This document shows, piece after piece, positions 36,152-44,772 of a DNA stretch of 64,000 nucleotides. The stretch lies in the NCBI GenBank assembly GCA_947487765.1, contig CANKXO010000001.1:1526467-1590466 (forward strand), given 5' to 3'. Positions within the stretch are counted from its first letter, which is position 1. Each line of letters begins with the position of its first letter. Below the pieces are notes generated by a model. The model ran no database searches and had not been told where the DNA came from. It saw only the letters and a list, made by a program, of their open reading frames with translations. Made by a program: the position numbers and the translations under genes. The stretch is from an uncultured Pseudomonadales bacterium (GTDB taxonomy: Bacteria; Pseudomonadota; Gammaproteobacteria; Pseudomonadales; Cellvibrionaceae).

Positions 36152-38056
36152 ATGAAAAGGTCTATTGATAGAAGAAGAAAACCGAGTTTACATATCCCTA
36201 TGAAGGCATGGCGAGCACCACTATATGGTTGTTTAATCATTGTAACTACCCTATGGGGCGCTTCAATGATGCTGGATATCATTACAACCAACAGCCTGAC
36301 TATTATAGAACCTGTTATCTTTACTTTATTTGTAATGACTTTTGCATGGATCTCCATGGCATTCTGGAGCAGCATTATAGGTTTTCTTTTACTTTTATTT
36401 AAAAAAGACCCCCTGACACTGCATTCCAAAAAGTCACTAAGCTCACTCGACGATATCCCTATTCAGAAAAAAACAGCCATAGTGATGCCCATTTATAATG
36501 AAGACCCTGTGAGGGTGATGGCAGGAATAGAAGCGACTCTGACCTCTCTCGTTGAAACAGGAGAAGAACAACACTTTGATTTTTATGTGCTTAGTGACAC
36601 AACCGATGAGAGTATTGCTACAAGAGAATACGAGGCGTGGAAATTATTAAAGCAACGGTTGAATACATTTGCTATTAATATCTTTTATCGTCGGCGTGAT
36701 AAAAATAGCTATCGTAAAGTCGGTAACATTGCAGACTTTTGCCAACGTTGGGGTAGTAACTACGATTATATGATAGTGCTTGATGCCGATAGCATTATGG
36801 ATGGAAATTCGATGGTTCGTATGACTAAAGCCATGCAAGCCTCCCCTGCTGTTGGTTTAATTCAGACTCTTCCTATCCCTGTTCGACAACACACATTTTT
36901 TGGACGATTTATACAATTCGCAGCCGAATTACATTCTCCCCTTTTAGCAACAGGTAATGCTTTTTGGCAGACAGATACTGCAAACTACTGGGGACATAAT
37001 GCGATTATTCGTGTCGATGCATTTATGGCTCATTGTTGCCTGCCTTATCTATCAGGACATCCTCCTTTTGGTGGAGAAATTCTCAGTCATGATTTTGTTG
37101 AAGCTTCGTTATTAAAACGAGGTGGATGGCAAGTGCTAACATTGACAGAAGCGGTCGGCAGTTATGAAGAAGTCCCCAGTAATATTATTGACTTTATTAT
37201 CCGGGATAGGCGTTGGGCCCAAGGGAATATCCAACATTTACGACTATTAAAAACAAAAGGGTTACACGGCATTAACCGTTTACATTTTTTATCAGGGGCA
37301 ATGTCCTATATTTCCTCGTTTTTATGGCTAATTATGCTAACCCTTGGGACAACAGATGCTGTGTTTCAAGCAATTAACAGCAATAATTTTTTTAGCGAAC
37401 CCTATCAACTGTTCCCCAATTGGCATATAGCTAAGCCTGAACTAATTTATTCGCTGTTAGGTGTCACGATTGCGCTACTTTTTACACCTAAGTTATTGGC
37501 TCTCATCGTAGGCATCATTCAACAGCCAAAACAGTTTGGTGGTTACATTAGTTTGGTTGTCAGTACAATAATAGAAATTGCTATCGCCGTGATTATTGCG
37601 CCCGTAATGATGATTTTTCATGCCTATTTTGTATTAACAACATTAATTGGTGTCAATGTGGGCTGGAATGCTCAAGAAAGAAATGGAAGAGGTATACCCT
37701 GGCCGGAAGCGATTAAACATACATTATTAGTGAGTATGGTTGCCGTAATCTGGGGTGGCTTTACATACTTGTATGCACCGAAATATTTCTGGTGGCTACT
37801 CCCTGTACTACTAGGGCTCGTTTTTGCCGCACCCATTATTCGGTATTCAGGTAGTCTTTGGCTGGGAAAATTATCTCGTAAGTTAGGAATATTTACTGTT
37901 CCAAGTGAAACATTAAATATAGATGTACTACAGGCTGTCGACAGCTATCAAAATTACTATACCCATAGTCATTCAGAGCCTTTTACATTTACACTGTCAG
38001 ACGAAACTGAAACACCACCAGAAAAGTGGCAGCGCATGCCTATTCAGCATTTGTAA
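36152..38056 (+). CDS. opgH: Glucan glucosyltransferase OpgH (short form)
   Basis: The protein of 634 residues is a membrane GT2 glucosyltransferase with two N-terminal helices (about residues 18-75), a catalytic domain with VMPIYNEDP, VLDADSIMDG, GHNAIIRVDAF and RDRRWAQGN, then four or more C-terminal helices. It makes the beta-1,2 glucan backbone from UDP-glucose. The start at 36152 has AAGGA 8 nt upstream and follows the opgG stop by 4 nt, so the genes are coupled. It is about 200 residues shorter than E. coli OpgH, lacking most of the cytoplasmic N-terminus and the long C-terminus. Confidence 0.95.
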   Translation: MKRSIDRRRKPSLHIPMKAWRAPLYGCLIIVTTLWGASMMLDIITTNSLTIIEPVIFTLFVMTFAWISMAFWSSIIGFLLLLFKKDPLTLHSKKSLSSLDDIPIQKKTAIVMPIYNEDPVRVMAGIEATLTSLVETGEEQHFDFYVLSDTTDESIATREYEAWKLLKQRLNTFAINIFYRRRDKNSYRKVGNIADFCQRWGSNYDYMIVLDADSIMDGNSMVRMTKAMQASPAVGLIQTLPIPVRQHTFFGRFIQFAAELHSPLLATGNAFWQTDTANYWGHNAIIRVDAFMAHCCLPYLSGHPPFGGEILSHDFVEASLLKRGGWQVLTLTEAVGSYEEVPSNIIDFIIRDRRWAQGNIQHLRLLKTKGLHGINRLHFLSGAMSYISSFLWLIMLTLGTTDAVFQAINSNNFFSEPYQLFPNWHIAKPELIYSLLGVTIALLFTPKLLALIVGIIQQPKQFGGYISLVVSTIIEIAIAVIIAPVMMIFHAYFVLTTLIGVNVGWNAQERNGRGIPWPEAIKHTLLVSMVAVIWGGFTYLYAPKYFWWLLPVLLGLVFAAPIIRYSGSLWLGKLSRKLGIFTVPSETLNIDVLQAVDSYQNYYTHSHSEPFTFTLSDETETPPEKWQRMPIQHL

Positions 38057-38075
38057 AAGTTACTGTTCTAATACT

Positions 38076-38114
38076 ATCTGCCTACAGAATTATCTTATAG
38101 TTCTATAGGCAGAT
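38076..38114. repeat. Stem-loop between convergent opgH and HAF-repeat gene
   Basis: A 14-bp stem with one mismatch (38076-38089 against 38101-38114) and an 11-nt loop lies in the 81-bp gap between two convergent stops. It may end transcription from both sides, although neither strand has a long T-run. Confidence 0.45.
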
Positions 38115-38137
38115 TAAAAGCTAAAACCAATCTACAA

Positions 38138-39688
38138 CTAATTACTCACTCTAATGGCATCTGCTAGTACTGGCTCTCCAGCAGGCGCTGACAACTTCAC
38201 TTTATAAGTCGTTCCTGAATTAAAAGTATAGAAACCTAAACTATTCCATTGCCCACCATTAATATTTTGTGGAACAGTAACTGGTACATCACCAGTTTCA
38301 TCAGTAATAATATAACTAGCCGTTGCTGTACTGTTACTATCTTGTGGCCACCAAGCATCTACTTGATAAGTACCTGTTGTTGGAACTTCAAATGTCCACT
38401 GAAATTCTGGTGTGCCATCATTATCGCTACCTACCAGTTGGTAATAATCACTGCCATAAGCACCATTTAAATCACTGTTTTGCTGCCAGTTAGCGCCAGG
38501 GCCTGGAATAAAAAATAAAATATCGTAATTAATCGGTATCCAAGCAGCTACTGGGCCCACACATTCAGCGTTATTATCAATGATAATAGGGGTAATAGGC
38601 TGAGGTGGTGTAGGAAGGTTAGATGGCGTTAAAAGAAAAGCTTGCTGTTCTCCTCCCTCTTTAATGCCAGTACCAACTATATAGCCACTATCGCTAATCG
38701 CAGAAGCAAACCATAAATATTCCCATCCCTCTAAATTGCTCACTAGATTATTTAAATCAACCAACCCATTAATTGGGTCCCACCTAACTGCGCGATCTGT
38801 CCCTGAACCACCATACCATGACTGTCCCACAACGATACCTTGATTATTAATATCAGCTGCTGAAGCATTAGCATAATAAGTATTATTAGATGGTGGGCGC
38901 GTTAAGAAACCCAAGTTAGTAACTGTGCCATCAGCACCCCAAAGCCAAGATATTCGCCCACTTATATTTATAAGAGAAAACCCGATAGTTTGGCCATTAT
39001 CATTTATAGCCCTACCAAAATAATTGATAACACCTGAAGGGCGAGATAAAACAGCAAACCCATTAGAATCACCGACCATTGCAACTGTAGTTGCTGGAGA
39101 ACCATCACGATTGTCACTGGAACGCGTTACTACTATTTGTCCAAAATTATTAATATCATTAGGCTCTAAAACGTTAAGCAGTTTTGTAGTATCTTCATAT
39201 CCCGTTAATTCAGTTGGGATATCATTATTCCAAATTGCTGGCGCCGCTAACTCACCTGATCGCCCCACAATCTGGTTATCATTATTTATTGACGCAAAGT
39301 TATCTCCTAGGCTTGTCATAGCAAGGCCATTAGAAGAGTCCCAAGTAAATCCCTGAACATCAACATTATTAACTGCTCTACCAATAACTCGACCATTATC
39401 AGTAATACCTGACGGGAAATTAACTGTAATCTGAGAATCCATAAGTGCACGAATATCGATAAATGAAGTATCATTCCATACAACAGTACGAGTTATTCCA
39501 TCAACGATTGATCTTCCCGCCACTAGACGACCATCATTAGTCACATGATCAGCAAAATTATCTGCTCCACTAAGACTTGATAATTCGGTAATGGTATAAG
39601 AAGGCAACTGCGCAAATAGCTGGGTATTGTAAAAAAATAAAATGAGGAAAAAGAAAAACCGAACCACAGATAATTTACTATTATTCAC
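38138..39688 (-). CDS. Secreted HAF-repeat protein with golvesin-like C-terminal domain
   Basis: The 516-residue protein has a Phe-rich signal peptide (ending TQLFAQ). Residues about 30-360 carry HAF-type repeats of the form I-N-D/N-x-G-x-(I/V)-V-G (for example INDNGQTIGFS, INNQGIVVGQSWYGG and ISDSGYIVGTGI), probably a beta-propeller-like fold. Residues about 390-516 resemble the golvesin C-terminal/carbohydrate-binding sandwich (FEVPTTGTYQVDAWWPQDSN, then VKLSAPAGEPVLADAIRV). Its function is unknown; the makeup suggests binding of an extracellular polymer. It is monocistronic. Confidence 0.8.
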   Translation of the reverse strand: MNNSKLSVVRFFFFLILFFYNTQLFAQLPSYTITELSSLSGADNFADHVTNDGRLVAGRSIVDGITRTVVWNDTSFIDIRALMDSQITVNFPSGITDNGRVIGRAVNNVDVQGFTWDSSNGLAMTSLGDNFASINNDNQIVGRSGELAAPAIWNNDIPTELTGYEDTTKLLNVLEPNDINNFGQIVVTRSSDNRDGSPATTVAMVGDSNGFAVLSRPSGVINYFGRAINDNGQTIGFSLINISGRISWLWGADGTVTNLGFLTRPPSNNTYYANASAADINNQGIVVGQSWYGGSGTDRAVRWDPINGLVDLNNLVSNLEGWEYLWFASAISDSGYIVGTGIKEGGEQQAFLLTPSNLPTPPQPITPIIIDNNAECVGPVAAWIPINYDILFFIPGPGANWQQNSDLNGAYGSDYYQLVGSDNDGTPEFQWTFEVPTTGTYQVDAWWPQDSNSTATASYIITDETGDVPVTVPQNINGGQWNSLGFYTFNSGTTYKVKLSAPAGEPVLADAIRVSN

Positions 39689-39796
39689 TACAGCTCACTC
39701 CATCTAGTCTATTAGTGTTATTCACTGTAGACTAAAACGGATTTAATTTCTTACAAATGTTGAATAATACGACAGATTTATTAGGTATATAGAAAC

Positions 39797-39826
39797 AAAA
39801 AAGGCTACTTATCTAAGTAGCCTTTT
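39797..39826 (-). terminator. Intrinsic terminator of the SGNH lipoprotein gene
   Basis: Perfect 11-bp arms AAGGCTACTTA (39801-39811) and TAAGTAGCCTT (39814-39824) flank a 2-nt centre. Read on the minus strand the stem is followed by six T, so it should terminate transcription from the gene ending at 39848. Confidence 0.85.
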
Positions 39827-39847
39827 AGATTATCGAACTGTTATAAA

Positions 39848-41428
39848 TTATTGAGTAAAATCTGTACCAGCCGGGAATTCAAAGAATGTTCGAGGGAAAT
39901 TATCTGGATTAGTTTTTGGCAATGTCGCATTAAACTCAGCATTTAAGGCATCAATTATTCCATTAGCAAGAACAGCGTAGCCCGTTGCCGTAGGATGAAC
40001 ACCGTCTAAAGAAAATGCCCCACCCGAAATAAACGATGAAGTCAGTGGAACAGGATTGTCACCAACAAGAATACCATTAGTACGCAATTCATTTAAATCA
40101 TCTGCTGCATCATATAGCGCTAGATTAGCACTACCACTTGCCAAGCCACTGATAGTGGCATTGTAAGACGTTCGAGCACTTTCAATTAATGCGATCTCAT
40201 CCTCAGTTAATACTTCAGCATCCAGTAGTGGAGAACCAACACCAATAACTGATGTAGCGTCACCAGGAGTTCTTAATGTACCCAAAAGTGAAGAGCTAGT
40301 TAACAGAATAGCGTCGTCTGCTGTTGCCTGACGAAAATTTAAAAGTGCTCCACCGGTTCCTGGAACACCGGTTAAATCAGTCAAGGTTTCATCAAGAATA
40401 AGCACTGCATTTTGACCTGCCGCAAAATTAATAGTCCGTCGAGCTGCTTCATCTGCGGTAATCGTCACCAAGGGTGCAAAAGCACCCGCTGCTGCCGCCT
40501 GCAATGCTCCATTATAAGCAGCAAAAGCAGCATTAGCTGTTGCTGCAGTGGCACTATCTAACGGTATTGCGTTAAAAGGCACTGTGGTAAAGAAAGGGAT
40601 ATCTGCAACGGCTGGAATATTAACAAGCACACCACGCACATCATTTGTTCCATTTGCGGTTAATGCATTGACTATACCCGAAAAGCTCGCATCAAATACG
40701 GCTGGATTGGTAATATCGGTACTTGCAAATGGAGGCGTTGTGCCGCCAACGGTACCAACCCCACCAGAAGTGGCATAACCTAAAATATCGTTATTACCAA
40801 TCCATAAACTAAAAAATGTTGGCGTCTGAGAAACTGCGTCAGCAACAACTGAAGTCGCTGGTGAAGACGCGAATCTTTCGAAAAAAGGGTTTCCGGCAGA
40901 ACTACCAAAGCCAGCAAACGGTAACTGAAATGAAGTAGCACCTGGCACACCTAAATTATTAAAAGGACCTACTTGAACATCTGCTACGTCTGTTGTTGGT
41001 GTGCCTGATTGGCGTATAGGTGAGAAACTACCATTACTAATAGTCAATACTAAACGTGTCGGCTGATTTCTTGCTGGTGTGACTAAATCTACTAACCCCC
41101 CTAAATTATCTGCAACAATGGGCTGATCAAAAGCACCTCCGCCAGCAGGGGCAAATAAATTGGCAAGAATATTAGGTAATGAGTTTAATTGCCCATCACG
41201 AAATAAACTGCCATCAGAAAAGCCAGCGGTTAGTGAATCACCTAGCGCAACATAGCGTGAAAGATCGAGATCACCAGCAGAAACATTTGAATCAGCAGGC
41301 GTATTTCCACCAACGGTACCAACACCGGTATTTGAATCACTACCGCCGCCTCCACCCCCGCCACATGACGCAAGGATAAATAATGATAAACAGGCGAGAG
41401 AACTGAATTTTGTTATTTTATTATTCAT
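39848..41428 (-). CDS. SGNH/GDSL-family hydrolase lipoprotein
   Basis: The 526-residue protein has a lipoprotein signal with lipobox LASC, followed by a seven-glycine run and a Ser/Asn/Thr linker. The hydrolase part begins with YVALGDSLTAGFSDG (block I nucleophile Ser), continues with the block III-like FSLWIGNNDIL and ends with the catalytic Asp/His block DGVHPTATGYAVLANGI. These enzymes are usually esterases or lipases, here probably anchored to the outer membrane. It lies directly downstream of a FadL-type porin gene on the same strand, so a role in long-chain lipid or ester use is a reasonable inference. Confidence 0.88.
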   Translation of the reverse strand: MNNKITKFSSLACLSLFILASCGGGGGGGSDSNTGVGTVGGNTPADSNVSAGDLDLSRYVALGDSLTAGFSDGSLFRDGQLNSLPNILANLFAPAGGGAFDQPIVADNLGGLVDLVTPARNQPTRLVLTISNGSFSPIRQSGTPTTDVADVQVGPFNNLGVPGATSFQLPFAGFGSSAGNPFFERFASSPATSVVADAVSQTPTFFSLWIGNNDILGYATSGGVGTVGGTTPPFASTDITNPAVFDASFSGIVNALTANGTNDVRGVLVNIPAVADIPFFTTVPFNAIPLDSATAATANAAFAAYNGALQAAAAGAFAPLVTITADEAARRTINFAAGQNAVLILDETLTDLTGVPGTGGALLNFRQATADDAILLTSSSLLGTLRTPGDATSVIGVGSPLLDAEVLTEDEIALIESARTSYNATISGLASGSANLALYDAADDLNELRTNGILVGDNPVPLTSSFISGGAFSLDGVHPTATGYAVLANGIIDALNAEFNATLPKTNPDNFPRTFFEFPAGTDFTQ

Positions 41429-41502
41429 AGTTAATTACCTTAATAACTTTTACGGTTAGGCTCAGTAGTTTTTTTAAAACTATTACCTATTAATTTGATG
41501 CT

Positions 41503-41532
41503 CCTTTTCAACCACAACAATGGTTGAAAAGG
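41503..41532. repeat. 12-bp inverted repeat between fadL-like and SGNH genes
   Basis: Arms CCTTTTCAACCA and TGGTTGAAAAGG are perfect complements with a 6-nt loop, just downstream of the FadL-family stop. No T-run follows on the minus strand, so it may attenuate or process the transcript rather than fully terminate it. Confidence 0.6.
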
Positions 41533-41552
41533 CAACACTAGGTTAACTAAGC

Positions 41553-42863
41553 TTACAGCTTATAATTAAGTTGTAGTGCCAACGAATGCACTTCCGGGTT
41601 TTCAAAGCGTGCATTTAATGTACCCGTTGGCACGCCGCCAACAGATGTCTCTTGATTAATATCCGCGCTTTCGAAATAAATATAACGGTAGGCAAAATCG
41701 AGGGTAATTGAAGGCGATGGTTTATAGCCGCCACCTAAAGAGAACCATAAACGGTCTGAGTCAATGGTACGCACTGAACGGGTTTCATTTGGCACAGGCG
41801 TTTCATCAAAAGCTAAACCTGTGCGCCAACTCCATTTATCATTTAATTTGCCATCTAACCCCATGGAAATAGTTAACGAGTCTTTCCACTCAATAGGAGT
41901 AACGTTATCAGCTCCACCGGCATTATTACCATCAGGAAACTCAATACGTATTTCTTCAAAAGTACTCCACTCGGTCCAACGTACCCCCATTGAAAATCCA
42001 AGGCTGTCACTGATTACTGAATGTAAGCCTGCGTAGACTGTCGCTGGAGTTTCAAAAGCTGCGTCCACATCAAATGTTCCACTTAATGCACCTAGTCCAC
42101 TGAACGTTCCATCACCTTCTACATCATGTTCGATACCAGAACGATAACTTAAGCCTAATCTTGTGTTATCAGAGACATCCAGCATAATACCTAAGTTATA
42201 ACCAACATCAACGCTATCCCCTTCAGCCTTAAAACTACCATCAGCAGTTGTAGCACCATTCGTAAAAACAGCCGATGCTAGAGTAACGTCCAAGGTCTGT
42301 ACACTGACACCACCACCAATACTCACGTTGTCATTAATTTTGTAAGCGAATGATGGGTTTAAATCAATCGCAGTCAATTCAGTTTGCGTACCATTGTAGC
42401 GGCCAACAAAATTGCCATTTGTATAATCCGTATTGGTACCAAAAGGCGCTGTCACACCCAAACCAAATACTAACTTTTCATTAAAAGGAATTACCACATA
42501 GGCATTAGGTACAACCGCTGTACTTGAGCCATCTTGATTAACTCCACCTGCGTTAGCTCCTGTACTGCCAGTATCCTCAACCTCCGCTGTTACATCATTT
42601 ACAGAAAAACCAAACTGCGCCTGAGTCTTTTTCAAAAGAGTCATCGCTGCCGGGTTAAATTGAACCGCAGAAGCATCGTCTCCCACTAAACCATAACCTG
42701 CATGGGAACGGCCTAAAGATGTCACACTGTGATCAGAAAGCTGAAAGCCACCTGCTATTGCCTCACTCACTGGCAGACCAAGCATTGCAATAAGGCTAAA
42801 ATGATAAAACAGCTTTTTTCGATTAACATTATTACAGCTGTGTACTGAAATGGGAGTGCACAT
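41553..42863 (-). CDS. FadL/TodX-family outer membrane transporter
   Basis: The 436-residue protein has a signal peptide (ending VSEAIA), then the FadL N-terminal hatch GGFQLSDHSVTSLGRSHAGYG with the NPAAM motif. The remainder is a run of amphipathic beta strands ending in an aromatic-poor LQLNYKL strand. The family moves long-chain fatty acids or other hydrophobic compounds across the outer membrane. AGGAG lies 7 nt before the ATG. The SGNH lipoprotein gene follows on the same strand. Confidence 0.93.
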   Translation of the reverse strand: MCTPISVHSCNNVNRKKLFYHFSLIAMLGLPVSEAIAGGFQLSDHSVTSLGRSHAGYGLVGDDASAVQFNPAAMTLLKKTQAQFGFSVNDVTAEVEDTGSTGANAGGVNQDGSSTAVVPNAYVVIPFNEKLVFGLGVTAPFGTNTDYTNGNFVGRYNGTQTELTAIDLNPSFAYKINDNVSIGGGVSVQTLDVTLASAVFTNGATTADGSFKAEGDSVDVGYNLGIMLDVSDNTRLGLSYRSGIEHDVEGDGTFSGLGALSGTFDVDAAFETPATVYAGLHSVISDSLGFSMGVRWTEWSTFEEIRIEFPDGNNAGGADNVTPIEWKDSLTISMGLDGKLNDKWSWRTGLAFDETPVPNETRSVRTIDSDRLWFSLGGGYKPSPSITLDFAYRYIYFESADINQETSVGGVPTGTLNARFENPEVHSLALQLNYKL

Positions 42864-42914
42864 GGATAGGCTCCTGTTTTTATATTTATTTTGATAATGG
42901 ATCGCAAAATTAAT

Positions 42915-42926
42915 GCGAGCGCTCGC
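42915..42926. promoter_or_regulatory. Palindromic operator candidate upstream of the FadL-family gene
   Basis: GCGAGCGCTCGC is a perfect 12-bp GC-rich palindrome in AT-rich DNA. On the minus strand a -10-like TATACT (42943-42948) lies just upstream, putting the palindrome about 10-21 nt after the predicted start of transcription, where a repressor would block. The surrounding 345-bp divergent region (42864-43208) shows nothing else clear. Confidence 0.5.
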
Positions 42927-43208
42927 TCTAAAAATGGATCATAGTATATATTTGAACCAAAAACAATGGATACTCTAGGTGCGATTTCATAAAAAGTAGA
43001 GAGACTCAGAAGGCAACTCACCCCCTAATAACAAATCATTCTAAATAAAAGCGATTTTTTGACCAAACAACACTAATGTCTAATTTTTAAACAGCTTGAA
43101 AGCTGCTATAGTCTTACATGATGTATGGCAAATATCCTACAAGCTTGTGAAACTAACCTCGCTACAATGGAAGTCATAAATTACAAGTAAAGAGTACAGG
43201 GGAGAGTT

Positions 43209-43418
43209 ATGGACTGGATATTCGTTGATGAAAAAACCATTAAAGAGAAGCAAACCGGATATATTCTGCATTTAGTATCTGGTAGCTGGCGAGACCCTCT
43301 AGAGGTAAAGCCTGAAATACCTAAAACTTCAAAGTTTTTAAGACATACTGAATTGTTGAAACGCGGCCTAGAGTTTGCGTTTGATCGAGAGTCAGAGTCT
43401 AAATCAGAATCTGCATAG
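43209..43418 (+). CDS. Small conserved-looking ORF (69 aa), function unknown
   Basis: The 69-residue protein starts MDWIFVDEKTIKEKQTGY and ends in an acidic/Ser tail. A strong GGGGAGAG ribosome site lies just upstream of the ATG, which supports translation. No domain is recognised. It stands alone between the FadL-family gene (divergent) and gntR. Confidence 0.65.
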   Translation: MDWIFVDEKTIKEKQTGYILHLVSGSWRDPLEVKPEIPKTSKFLRHTELLKRGLEFAFDRESESKSESA

Positions 43419-43672
43419 TCATTCCCCTATACAGTTTTATTTTGTCGCTTAAACATATCACTATTTAAGTTAAGCTTACTCTTTATGTGAGCTATGATAT
43501 CGACTCGATTATATTTATCTGTTGAGTTCTCTAGCCTATATACGACATACTATGCTTAAAAAACTTCGTCGAGGAAAGACTTGTTTAACAAATAATGTTA
43601 TTTAATACAGATATATTATTATCTTCGACAATTTAAAAAAGCAATTCAGCACTCGGCTAGAACGCAAAAATA

Positions 43673-44398
43673 ATGAACCATTCTAACGAAGACCATATTC
43701 CACTCTATCGACGAGTTGAGCAACATATTCTTGATGATATTAATCAGGGTCGATTAGTCCCTGGAGACTTAATTCCATCTGAGCCCAAACTTGCCAAACA
43801 ACTTAATGTTAGTCAGGGAACCGTTAAAAAAGCCCTTGATAACTTAGTCAATGAAAAACGGCTTTACCGGCACCAAGGAAAAGGGACTTACGTTTCTACT
43901 ATTAACTTTAATAACAGCCTCTTCCGATTCTTCTCTTACGGCGACGCTTCTGGCCATGGTGTACGTATTCGTAAACAAGTAATAGAAAGGCGCCTAAAAA
44001 TAGGCACTAAACATATATGCCAGCAACTAGATTATCCTCCTGAATCAGAATTACTGTATATAAAAAGGGGCGGTTATATTCATGACCAACAAATTCTTAT
44101 CGAACACTCGTGGTGGTGCCCAGAACTCGTTCCGGGCTTAGAAAAGGAAGAAATACATATCCCTGATTTAATGTACGCTATGGTTGTTGAAACTTTTGGT
44201 GTACCGGTTGTTCGTTCAGAGGAAACGTTAACCGCCGATATTGCCAATCAGCAAACCGCTAAGGCTTTGGGCATCAAGGAAAACTCACCTGTTGTGGTAC
44301 TCATCAGACACACCTATAGTCGCAACAACAAAATGATCGAATACCGTAAAACTATTGGCCGGGCAGACAAATTCAGTTATAAAGCCGAAATTCGCTAG
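43673..44398 (+). CDS. GntR-family (HutC/UTRA) transcriptional regulator
   Basis: The 241-residue protein has an N-terminal GntR winged helix (PLYRRVEQHILDDINQGRL, then LAKQLNVSQGTVKKALDNLV and RHQGKGTYV) and a C-terminal UTRA effector domain (about residues 85-238), so it belongs to the HutC subfamily. Such proteins usually repress a neighbouring catabolic operon until a small metabolite binds. It lies immediately upstream of tctABC in the same direction. The 16-bp palindromic sequence found before tctA and before the aldehyde dehydrogenase gene is the best candidate operator. Confidence 0.93.
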   Translation: MNHSNEDHIPLYRRVEQHILDDINQGRLVPGDLIPSEPKLAKQLNVSQGTVKKALDNLVNEKRLYRHQGKGTYVSTINFNNSLFRFFSYGDASGHGVRIRKQVIERRLKIGTKHICQQLDYPPESELLYIKRGGYIHDQQILIEHSWWCPELVPGLEKEEIHIPDLMYAMVVETFGVPVVRSEETLTADIANQQTAKALGIKENSPVVVLIRHTYSRNNKMIEYRKTIGRADKFSYKAEIR

Positions 44399-44450
44399 TT
44401 CACACATCCATAAACCTATTCATTGATTCTCTCTTTTCTAACTATTTTGC

Positions 44451-44478
44451 TTGACAAAAAATTAGAAGTCGCTACGAT
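44451..44478 (+). promoter_or_regulatory. Promoter of the tctABC operon
   Basis: A consensus -35 TTGACA (44451-44456), a 16-nt spacer and TACGAT (44473-44478) form a good sigma-70-type promoter. Transcription would start near 44485, only about 9 nt before the palindromic operator candidate. Confidence 0.65.
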
Positions 44479-44493
44479 GAAAATAAATACAGG

Positions 44494-44509
44494 TCATATA
44501 TATGAGTTA
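44494..44509. promoter_or_regulatory. Candidate GntR operator, copy 1
   Basis: TCATATATATGA (44494-44505) is a perfect palindrome followed by GTTA; the same 16 bases occur again at 48089-48104. It sits just after the predicted tctA promoter start point, a typical repressor position. GGTC and GACC half-sites flank it at 44492-44495 and 44510-44513. Confidence 0.6.
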
Positions 44510-44772
44510 GACCATATAGACCAAAACTGAATAATAAGAATAAATGCTAATACTGATATAAGAACATCATACGATTACCAACAATATTTATTATTTCCGG
44601 CGTTACAATTAGACCGACAGTTCTTCTTATTAACAGAATTGATTCATCACTAGTATTATAAAAATAGTGTATCAAACACGTTTTAAGGCCATGAATAAAA
44701 ATAACAAGCTTATAAAACAGTAGCATCACACTATTTCGACCAATTGATTAAATCAAATAAGAGTGAGGTACG

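Larger units (their letters stand above)
44399..44772. other. Leader region of the tctABC operon
   Basis: The 374 bases between gntR and tctA hold a promoter and operator candidate near the left end (44451-44509) and then a leader of about 260 nt with no recognisable riboswitch. No coding frame with a ribosome site was found on either strand. Confidence 0.6.

Noticed and set aside
44547..44729. Minus-strand frame of 60 codons in the tctA leader
   Set aside because: No ribosome site, no domain, and it lies in the predicted leader of tctABC.
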